Below, piece by piece: positions 14,630 to 21,899 of a DNA stretch of 32,308 nt; the stretch's first letter is position 1; each line of letters starts with the position of its first letter. The translations under genes and the position numbers were made by a program. The stretch covers positions 1-32,308 of the forward strand of contig SXPK01000016.1 of the NCBI GenBank assembly GCA_005776365.1. The letters are read 5' to 3'. This DNA comes from Planctomycetia bacterium (lineage in GTDB: Bacteria > Planctomycetota > UBA1135 > UBA2386). The notes under the pieces are model-generated. The model saw nothing but the letters and a program-made list of their open reading frames with translations. It made no database searches and was not told the origin of the DNA.

Positions 14630-16138
14630 TCACTGCACGGCGAAGGTCATCGCATTCGAAGTGACGATGCCAGCGGGGTTGGCGGGTCCGTCGAGCGTCG
14701 CACTCTGAACGTAGAGCGGAATCCCGCGCAATGCGGGGTCGACAGGGATCGGCAGCGCCTGCGTCGAATAGCCCTGCGGGTTTGCCAGCACGGTGTACTG
14801 GAGCACGATCGACGTGATCAGCGCGAAGCAATCGGGTGCAGCGAGTCCGATGACCGGCAGCTCAATGGGGCCAGGATCGCGTTGGTCGCCAATGAAGATC
14901 AGGCTGAGCGACGAAGGCGGCGTGCCGTAGAGGTCCATGCTCCACGACGAACCCATGCTGGCGAACCCCGTCGCTCCCATCCGCGGGCGCACGCCGGAAC
15001 TGCTCAGGCAGCCGTCGCCGTAGACCGTGGGCAGGGTTGCTGGCAGCAGTTGGCCGCGAATCTCTCCGCCAGGGAACGCGGGGCTATGCACGTTCACGTA
15101 CCACAGGCCGGCCCTTAGTTCGGCAAGGTCGATTGCACTCGGCGAGAAAGAACCCGACAGCACGCCGCCGCCGAAGCTGAGTGGGAACACCACCGGTCCA
15201 TTGATGCCGACCAAGCCGCGGTGGACATGCGCCGCGATGGCCCCCGTAGGCAATGCGGTGAATCCGCCAGTCAACTGGACCAGCCCTGACGGGCTCACGA
15301 CGATTTGTGCGCCACCGACGCTAGGGCTCGGGGTCGGTGGGTTCTCGCTCGCACCGACGCAGTCGGCCGTGAAGTGACTGCCGAGGTCGCGCAGCAGCTG
15401 CGCGCGAACCTCGCCGCCCGGAAACGCCGCCGTGTGCACGTTGACGTAGTAGTTGTTCGCCTGCAGGGCCGTCATTTGCACCGAAGTGAGCTTCGGCGTG
15501 ACGCCAAAGTAGGTTCCACCAGAACCGTTGAGGGCAAACTCGACGCCACCGCTCGTGCCGAATGCACCAAGGTGAATGTGCGCGGCGACAACGCTGGACA
15601 ATCCGCTGGACTCCACAGCATAGACGAGGCGGTTGTCTGGTTCGTGCAGCCAAGCGACCGCTGTGCCGCCCGCGCCACTGCCCGTCGGTGGAACTTCTTG
15701 GGCGCCGCTCAGCAGGCCGGCGTAGCGCGTGCTACGCGCTTCGATGATCTGCCCACGGATCTCGCCACCGGGAAAGGTGGTCGAGTGCACATTGAAGTAC
15801 ATGCCGCCGCCGCTCAAGGTCGCCACTTGCACAGGCGAGAGAACGCCTGAACCGGTCCAGGTGTTGGACACCGTCGAGAACATGCCGACGACGACGCCCC
15901 CACTCACGCCCACTGGACCATCGTGCATGTGCGCGGCAACTCCCGTCGCAGTGAGTGCGCCGTGGTGGCAGTAAAGCTGGACCGAGTTCGTTGCGACATC
16001 GAGTCGCACGATGCCAAAGCCTTTGCTCGAACTCGCAGTAGGCGGAACTTCTTGCGCACCATCGAGCGAGGCAGAGAAGTAGCGAACCTGGGCAAACGCA
16101 GAACTGGCGACAAACGCCAAGACGAGAAGTGAGCGCAT
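14630..16138 (-). CDS. Secreted triple-CHRD protein with planctomycete-type C-terminal domain
   Basis: A 502-residue exported protein with a clear signal peptide (MRSLLVLAFVASSAFA, cleavage before Q17). Three CHRD domains follow at about 20-133, 137-253 and 257-366. Each carries the family marks: a GAQEVPPT-like opening (SENPPT in the third), AHxH in the middle (AAHMHDGPVG, AAHIHLGAFG, AAHVHRGLVG) and a VNVHTxxFPGGEIRGQ-like end. CHRD domains are beta-sandwiches first seen in chordin; their bacterial role is unknown. Residues 372-502 open with YGDGC and read like the lineage-specific C-terminal domain of many secreted planctomycete proteins, ending with DPALRGIPLYVQ and TSNAMTF. It could be a surface-anchoring or sorting domain, which is inference. 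Confidence 0.88.
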   Translation of the reverse strand: MRSLLVLAFVASSAFAQVRYFSASLDGAQEVPPTASSSKGFGIVRLDVATNSVQLYCHHGALTATGVAAHMHDGPVGVSGGVVVGMFSTVSNTWTGSGVLSPVQVATLSGGGMYFNVHSTTFPGGEIRGQIIEARSTRYAGLLSGAQEVPPTGSGAGGTAVAWLHEPDNRLVYAVESSGLSSVVAAHIHLGAFGTSGGVEFALNGSGGTYFGVTPKLTSVQMTALQANNYYVNVHTAAFPGGEVRAQLLRDLGSHFTADCVGASENPPTPSPSVGGAQIVVSPSGLVQLTGGFTALPTGAIAAHVHRGLVGINGPVVFPLSFGGGVLSGSFSPSAIDLAELRAGLWYVNVHSPAFPGGEIRGQLLPATLPTVYGDGCLSSSGVRPRMGATGFASMGSSWSMDLYGTPPSSLSLIFIGDQRDPGPIELPVIGLAAPDCFALITSIVLQYTVLANPQGYSTQALPIPVDPALRGIPLYVQSATLDGPANPAGIVTSNAMTFAVQ

Positions 16139-16457
16139 GGATGGGATAAGCCCCTTGCGGGCAAGGTGAAGCGACAGTGTGAGGCTGTCGCAAGGAACTA
16201 GAGCCTATGCCCCCATGCCAAATCCTGGCAACCACCCCCCAACTCGGCTCTCGCACCACGGAAACACGGTGGAGCGTGGCTGAGGCTCCAATCCGCGGGT
16301 TGCGCTACTGCAAGTCGGTCCAACTGAAAACCAAGTCTTGGCTGGCGATGGCATCGCGAGGCGTCCTTGTCATGCGCAGTTCGCACGCATGCCTGCTTGC
16401 ACGCGTTCGCAGCGACCACTTCCAGCCACCTCGTCGCGCTGGTGCGCGAAGGTCTGG
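16139..16457. other. 319-base gap between scpA and the CHRD gene
   Basis: I see no convincing gene or RNA here. The part next to the CHRD gene holds a short inverted repeat CCTTG-CGGG-CAAGG (16153-16166), just upstream of that gene's start codon, too small to call. The region presumably carries the CHRD promoter and the end of the scpA transcript. Open frames in it are short, Arg/Cys-rich and have no family features. Confidence 0.5.
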
Positions 16458-17384
16458 TCAGCCTTCGCTGGCAAGCTCGCCGTTGGCTTCGCCAGCCGTT
16501 TCGGCTGGAGTCGTTTGCACGCGTTCTTCCGCGGCTTCGGTACTGAGTCCGATGTCGTTGCCTTCGCCGGCGGCCTTTGCCATCGCGGCTTCGGCTTCCG
16601 CCTGACGCTGCTTCTCTTCTTCGGCGCTGATGCCTGCAAGGATCAGATCCGCGGTCACGTCGTCACCACCCTTGTAGGCCAGCGTGATCTCACCAAAGCA
16701 CATCTCCTGGTGCGCGCGCAGATAGCCTTGCTTCATCATCTCGAGCAGCGCGATGAGCGTGCCGATCAACCCGTAGCGCCCTTCGCGCTTGTCGAAGATC
16801 TCCGCGAACCCAACCTCGCGCTTCTGCTTGAACTGAGTCAACAGACGTCGCGTGTAGAAGCCGACGTCTCGCGTATCGACCTCGATCTGCATCGTTGCTT
16901 GCTGGCCAATCTGCTCCAGCAGTTTTGCGAACGCTGACGTGAGATCCCAGACCTGCACATTGCCGAGATCGAGTTGGTCCTCGTCCTCCGTCTCCTGCAT
17001 TTCCTTGGGCAAGGACATGACGAGCGTCGACTGCCGACTCCGCCGGCCGGCGCGCGAATCGAGCTCGCGGGCGAGGTCTCGGTAACGCTTGTATTCGAGC
17101 AGCCGCCGGATGAGGTCATCCTTGGGATCCAGTTCTTCTTCCAGCTCGACGGACTCGGACGGCAACAACTCGCGCGACTTGATCTCCATCAAGGTGCTCG
17201 CCATCACGACGAAATCGCCGATGTCGTGCAGGTCGAGTTGGCGCAGCACTTCGAGGTGCTTGAGGAAGTCGTGCAGGATCGGCGCGATCGAGATCTCGTG
17301 GATGTCCACTTCCTGCTGGCGAACGAGATGCAGCAGCAGGTCCATGGGACCGGAGAAGACAGGGAGATTGACTCGGTAGGACAC
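16458..17384 (-). CDS. scpA: Segregation and condensation protein A (ScpA kleisin)
   Basis: The kleisin subunit of the SMC-ScpAB condensin complex, which folds and segregates the chromosome. I choose GTG at 17384, giving 308 residues starting (M)SYRVNLPVFSGPMDLLLHLV, the typical ScpA N-terminal helix region that binds the SMC neck. A TTG at 17414 would add ten residues of no family likeness. Family features: QQEVDIHEISIAPI, then a middle segment FVVMASTLMEIKSRELLP and the acidic linker, and a C-terminal winged helix with REGRYGLIGTLIALLEMMKQGYL (about 215-237). The last 60 residues are an Ala/Glu-rich tail. Neither scpB nor smc is adjacent. It is divergent from kdsD. Confidence 0.93.
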   Translation of the reverse strand: MSYRVNLPVFSGPMDLLLHLVRQQEVDIHEISIAPILHDFLKHLEVLRQLDLHDIGDFVVMASTLMEIKSRELLPSESVELEEELDPKDDLIRRLLEYKRYRDLARELDSRAGRRSRQSTLVMSLPKEMQETEDEDQLDLGNVQVWDLTSAFAKLLEQIGQQATMQIEVDTRDVGFYTRRLLTQFKQKREVGFAEIFDKREGRYGLIGTLIALLEMMKQGYLRAHQEMCFGEITLAYKGGDDVTADLILAGISAEEEKQRQAEAEAAMAKAAGEGNDIGLSTEAAEERVQTTPAETAGEANGELASEG

Positions 17385-17548
17385 GGGACCTCGCGGTGCA
17401 TGCTCGCAGACCAAGGGACGCGGGGAAACTGCCAGTTGCCGCGAAAGTCCTTAGACCATTGCTCCAACTGCGCCGCGGCGGATGGCGGACGCGGACCTTC
17501 AACTCGGCGGCGGAAAGCGACCGTCTTGATGCGATACTCTCCGCCCCA

Positions 17549-18520
17549 ATGGACCCACGGATCCAACGAGCTCGCGAGATCATCGCGCACGAGGCGGACG
17601 CCGTTCGCCAAGTCGCCGACCGCCTCGGCGCCGACTTCGCCCGCGTCGTCGACCTCGTGCTGTCGCGCCGAGGCCGCGTCGTCACAGCGGGGATGGGCAA
17701 GGCCGGCATCATTGCGACCAAAGTGTCCGCGACGCTGGCTTCGACGGGCACCCCGTCGATCTTCCTGCATCCAGCCGAAGCCATCCACGGTGACCTCGGC
17801 CGTCTCGGCGAAGGCGATGTGTTGCTCGCATTTTCGAAGTCGGGCGAAACCCAGGAGCTTCTCGTCATGCTGCCGCACGTGAAGTCGGCGGCGGTGCCGA
17901 TCGTCAGCGTGACGCAGAGCCGCAATTCAACGATGGGTCGGCACAGCGACGTCGTGCTCGAACTCGGCGCGATCGACGAGTCAGGTCCGCACGGCCTCGC
18001 CCCCAGCGCGTCCACGACCGCGATGCTCGCGCTCGGCGACGCGCTCGCGCTCGTCGTGCAGGAAGGACGCAACTTCGGGCCGCAGGAGTTTGCGCGCTTC
18101 CACCCAGGTGGCGACCTCGGCCGCAAGTTGATGAAGGTCGGCGAACTGATGCGTCGTGGCGATCGCAACCCGTCGGTTGCTTCGGGAGCGACCTTGCTCG
18201 GCGCGATCGAAGTGATGACTCGGACTCCGGGCCGTCCGGGCGCCACTTCGATCGTTGCGAAAGAAGGCGCTCTGCTCGGCTTCTTCACCGACGGCGACCT
18301 CCGCCGCCTGATCGAGCGCGGCCTGGCTGATCCTCGCGCCGTGCGCATCGACGACGTGATGACGAGAAACCCCCGCCGCATCTCGGACGAGACCTTTGCG
18401 ATGGAAGCGCTCGGACTGATGCGACAGTACTCAGTCGACCAACTGCCGGTTGTGGACGCTGGCGACAAGCTGATCGGGTTGCTCGACGTCCAGGACCTGC
18501 TCGACCTCAAGATCGGATGA
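17549..18520 (+). CDS. kdsD: Arabinose-5-phosphate isomerase
   Basis: Converts ribulose 5-phosphate to arabinose 5-phosphate, the first step to Kdo of LPS. The ATG at 17549 gives 323 residues, close to E. coli KdsD (328). The SIS domain spans about 35-170: VTAGMGKAGIIATKVSATLASTGTPSIFLH, HGDLG, and AFSKSGETQELL for phosphosugar binding. HPGGDLGRKL joins to two CBS domains (about 200-323) ending LIGLLDVQDLLDL. It is the first gene of a plus-strand operon and its stop overlaps the kdsC start by four bases (ATGA). Together with kdsC and the lpt genes this shows a Kdo-containing LPS. Confidence 0.94.
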   Translation: MDPRIQRAREIIAHEADAVRQVADRLGADFARVVDLVLSRRGRVVTAGMGKAGIIATKVSATLASTGTPSIFLHPAEAIHGDLGRLGEGDVLLAFSKSGETQELLVMLPHVKSAAVPIVSVTQSRNSTMGRHSDVVLELGAIDESGPHGLAPSASTTAMLALGDALALVVQEGRNFGPQEFARFHPGGDLGRKLMKVGELMRRGDRNPSVASGATLLGAIEVMTRTPGRPGATSIVAKEGALLGFFTDGDLRRLIERGLADPRAVRIDDVMTRNPRRISDETFAMEALGLMRQYSVDQLPVVDAGDKLIGLLDVQDLLDLKIG

Positions 18521-19074
18521 CCGGCGAACGCACACCTGATCTCGCGCGCCTGCCAGCAGAGGACGTGCTGCGGGGCATTCGCATGCTCTTGCTCGACGTC
18601 GACGGCGTGCTGACCGACGGTCGTATCCACTTCGACCCGGAAGGCCGCGAGTACAAGTCGTTCCACGTCCGCGACGCGGCCGGGATCGCCTACTGGCACA
18701 GGAGCGGCCACCTATCTGGCTTCTTGTCGGGACGCGGCGGCCATGTCGTCGAACTGCGAGCGAAGCAACTCGGGATCCATGAGCCGATCCTCAATCGCAA
18801 GGACAAGGGCGCCGCATTCGGCGAGATGCTGACGCGCCAGTCCTTGCAGGCGCACCAAGTCGCATACGTCGGCGACGACATCCTCGATTTGCCTGTGCTC
18901 CGTCAGGTCGGGTTTGCCGTCACCGTGCCGGAAGCGCCGATCGAAGTGCGCCAAGCTGCGCACTACACCACGGTCACTGCCGGCGGATTTGGCGCGGCGC
19001 GCGAAGTCATCGACCTGTTGTTGCAACGGAAGGGACTCTGGGACGCGATCGTGCAGCGCGGGGGCTCCTTGTGA
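18517..19074 (+). CDS. kdsC: Kdo-8-phosphate phosphatase
   Basis: A HAD-family phosphatase of 185 residues that removes phosphate from 3-deoxy-D-manno-octulosonate 8-phosphate to yield Kdo. Motif I is LLLDVDGVLTDG with nucleophile Asp27 and acid/base Asp29. FLSGRGG (about 68-74) stands for motif II, LNRKDKG includes the motif III Lys, and YVGDDILDLPVL is motif IV, the Mg-binding pair. The small capless form is typical of KdsC. It overlaps kdsD (ATGA) and the next gene starts on GTG overlapping its TGA (GTGA), so the operon is translationally coupled. Confidence 0.94.
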   Translation: MTGERTPDLARLPAEDVLRGIRMLLLDVDGVLTDGRIHFDPEGREYKSFHVRDAAGIAYWHRSGHLSGFLSGRGGHVVELRAKQLGIHEPILNRKDKGAAFGEMLTRQSLQAHQVAYVGDDILDLPVLRQVGFAVTVPEAPIEVRQAAHYTTVTAGGFGAAREVIDLLLQRKGLWDAIVQRGGSL

Positions 19075-21899
19075 AACGCGTCCTCGCGTACTTGCTCCTG
19101 ATCGCCGGTGGATTCGTCGTGCTGATGTTCGCGCTTGGCGAGGAACAGGAACAACAACCGTCCTCGCAGCGGCAAGCTCCGCGGCAAGAACCTGCTCGCG
19201 TGGACAGCGCACCGTCCCAGATCCCGATCGAGCAAGGCGGCACACAGGTCGGCCTCAGCGGCGGCTTCACGATCAGCCGTCACCGCGACGTTCCGCGAGC
19301 AGGTGGCGGCGTGCTGCGGCAGAAGGTCTACGAGCTCACTTGCAAGGACAGCGCACCCTTCGCGGACGGCCGCCACCGACTGCAGGATCTTCGCGTGCAT
19401 CTGTTCGATGAAGGCAAGCACGCGGCGGATCTCACCGCATCGCGAGCGCTGGTCGAGCTGACGTCAAACGCTCAGAAGCAGCGCGAGCTGCGCGAGAATC
19501 GCGAACTCGAACTCGAGAACGCCGTGCTCGTGAGCCTGCCGGACGGTGGACTGCCGCCGCTACGCATGGAACTGGGTCTCGTGCGCGCCCTCGTCGGCGA
19601 AACGGCCATCACGCTCAACACGGCCGAAGGCAACCAGCCGGTTTCGGTGCTCATCGACGGCGATCGCGGCGGCGAACTACGCGGCAAGGGTCTGCGAGCG
19701 AGCCTTCCCCGTGAGCGGGATGCCGTTGCCAGCACGCTGCAACTGACGATCCTGAGCGAGCCATCGGTACGCATGCAGGGCATCACGTTGCGCGGCACAG
19801 GCGAGCTGCGCTACGAAGAGTCACTGCACAATGGCGCGGCGACCCTCGCTCTCGCCAACGACGTAGCCGCCGAGGTGCAATCGAAGGAAGCAAGCTCCGA
19901 CCTGGACCGGGGGCAACTTGTAGTAACCGGCAATCGAATGTTCGGCTGGTTGCAGCGAACGTCGGGCAGTGGCGGCGTCCGCGGATCGTCGCTTGCGTGG
20001 ACTGCGCTGCGACTCCACGGCGCGCCAGCGCGGGTAACCACCGACACGGTCGATCTACAGAGCTCGCGCATCACGGTGGAACCCGGCGCGTCCGGCCAGA
20101 TCGCGTCCATCACCGCTGACGGCGGCGAGTCTTCGCTCGTGCAACGCGGTGAGAACGGCGCGACGTTTCGCTCCGCGCACCCGATCCGACTGCATCGCAC
20201 GGCATCGGGTCTTGCGATGACGCATCGCGCATTTGGATTCCCGTCGCACGCGCTCGGCGCGATCGCGCAACTCGAAGTGGTCGTGTTCGACGGCCCATGT
20301 GAAGTCGACGCACGAGACGGTGTCGCGCTTGCGGCGGATCGCGGCATGCATGTCTTCCGGCCACAAGTCGGCGCCGGCGTGGCCGCGATCGTCGCGCGAG
20401 CTTTCGGGCGCGTCCGTGTCGCGTCAGGAACTGCAACGGACCGGATCGAGGCAACCGGCGATTCCGGCTTCCACCTCGTGCGCGCAGCTACCGGCGATCG
20501 GCTCCGACTCGGCTCGGCGGATGGCGCAGCGCAGCAGACCTTCGACGTTCGCCGCGACAACGTCCACCTATGGGGAACGGGCGCAACAAGTGTCACGCGC
20601 GCCTCGGATGGCGCGGTCACCGTTGCCTTGCGCAGCACGCCCGGCGCCCTGCAGGCCGAGAATGGCAACCGCGGCGACTCAGACTACGGCGCAATGCACA
20701 ATGCCGAGTCGATTGACGTCACGATCGCAGATGGCACGGTGCAATCGTTCGTCGCAAAGGGGCCAGCAACTGAGCTCGAGACCGAGCATGACAAGAAGCC
20801 GATGTTCGCCACGGCCTCACGCATCGAGCAGGTCAACCAGGCACAGTGGCGCCTCACCGGCACTCGCGGCTCGCCAGCAAGGCTGCGCTATCGTGGCGGG
20901 GACAACGAGATCTCGGGTAATCTGTCGGCGCCCAGAATCGACGTGCACCGCGTGACCGGCCGCGCCGTCGTGGTCGAGGCCGTCGAGCAAGACGAGGAAC
21001 GCGCGCGCATCGACGCCGTCCTGCCGATGCGATCTTTGGCCGCAAACCGTCGCGTGCGGGCCGCAGCCTCGCGCATTCGTGCGATGCCGTTCGCCGCCGG
21101 CACCGAGTTTGATCTTCGGCGGTTGTTTCCACTGCCACCCGGCGCATTCGAAGCCGCCGTTGCGCCGATGCGCGACCCGTGGCTCTGGGCCGAAAGTTCC
21201 GTCACCGCGGAACTCGACGACGAGAAAGGATCCATGAAGCTCGATGCTGCGTCGCTGCTGGCGCGCCCATCGACTCGATCCCTGATGATCCAGGGTGACG
21301 CCGCGCAATCGTCGCTCGCTCGACTCATGCGCTACGAGAATGGCAGCCCGGTGCTGTCCGCGCAGGGAGCGCGCGTGCGTTTCGCCGACGAAGACGGTGA
21401 GCGCGTGTCGTTGCTGACTTCTTATTCAAACGACAGCCGACTCATTCCGCCGCGAGTCTCGTTTCGTAGCGACGGCGCGCTCGGCTGGCTCTCCGGCGAG
21501 TGCAAGGGCGAGATCGAAGTCGCGCGCGAGGCGGTGCGCTTCCACGGCCCCGTGCATGCGCAGAGCCTCCTTGACGACATGACTCCTGACCCGCTCGGCA
21601 TGAACGTCGATGCGGCGCAACTGACAATGCGTCGACATCCGACCACCGGCGAGTTGCTCACGATCGACGCCGGAGGCGGAGTGACCATGCGTTGGCGAGA
21701 CCTCTTCGCCAAGAGCCAAGACATCGAACTCGACCTTCGCTGGAAGCGGTGCATCGCCGAGGATCCCAACGGCGCGCAGGTGCAGTTCGGAAACGGCCAG
21801 AGCTACGTGGCGCAACGCATCGAAGCGAACTACGAGACCTACACTGTGCGCAGCTACTTCGGACGACTCCAGCAGGACCCTAGGACCGCCGCGAAGTGA
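19071..21899 (+). CDS. Giant LptC/LptA-like LPS export bridge protein
   Basis: A 942-residue protein in the operon position of lptC-lptA. A GTG start overlaps the kdsC stop. One N-terminal membrane anchor (4-22) is followed by a polar periplasmic region. Residues about 60-190 follow the LptC pattern: LQDLRVHLFDEGKHAADLTASRA, then LENAVLVSLPDGG. The last 96 residues (847-942) follow the LptA/OstA pattern: LLTIDAGGGVTMRW, KSQDIELDL and AQVQFGNGQ then QRIEANYETYTV. The long middle has repeated beta-strand segments with the same look (ADGGESSLV, HNAESIDVTIADGTVQSF, DNEISGNLSAPRIDVH). LptC in E. coli has 191 residues and LptA 185. I infer a continuous beta-jellyroll bridge from the inner membrane Lpt ATPase to LptD, in one chain. 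Periplasmic location is expected from the anchor. Confidence 0.78.
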   Translation: MKRVLAYLLLIAGGFVVLMFALGEEQEQQPSSQRQAPRQEPARVDSAPSQIPIEQGGTQVGLSGGFTISRHRDVPRAGGGVLRQKVYELTCKDSAPFADGRHRLQDLRVHLFDEGKHAADLTASRALVELTSNAQKQRELRENRELELENAVLVSLPDGGLPPLRMELGLVRALVGETAITLNTAEGNQPVSVLIDGDRGGELRGKGLRASLPRERDAVASTLQLTILSEPSVRMQGITLRGTGELRYEESLHNGAATLALANDVAAEVQSKEASSDLDRGQLVVTGNRMFGWLQRTSGSGGVRGSSLAWTALRLHGAPARVTTDTVDLQSSRITVEPGASGQIASITADGGESSLVQRGENGATFRSAHPIRLHRTASGLAMTHRAFGFPSHALGAIAQLEVVVFDGPCEVDARDGVALAADRGMHVFRPQVGAGVAAIVARAFGRVRVASGTATDRIEATGDSGFHLVRAATGDRLRLGSADGAAQQTFDVRRDNVHLWGTGATSVTRASDGAVTVALRSTPGALQAENGNRGDSDYGAMHNAESIDVTIADGTVQSFVAKGPATELETEHDKKPMFATASRIEQVNQAQWRLTGTRGSPARLRYRGGDNEISGNLSAPRIDVHRVTGRAVVVEAVEQDEERARIDAVLPMRSLAANRRVRAAASRIRAMPFAAGTEFDLRRLFPLPPGAFEAAVAPMRDPWLWAESSVTAELDDEKGSMKLDAASLLARPSTRSLMIQGDAAQSSLARLMRYENGSPVLSAQGARVRFADEDGERVSLLTSYSNDSRLIPPRVSFRSDGALGWLSGECKGEIEVAREAVRFHGPVHAQSLLDDMTPDPLGMNVDAAQLTMRRHPTTGELLTIDAGGGVTMRWRDLFAKSQDIELDLRWKRCIAEDPNGAQVQFGNGQSYVAQRIEANYETYTVRSYFGRLQQDPRTAAK

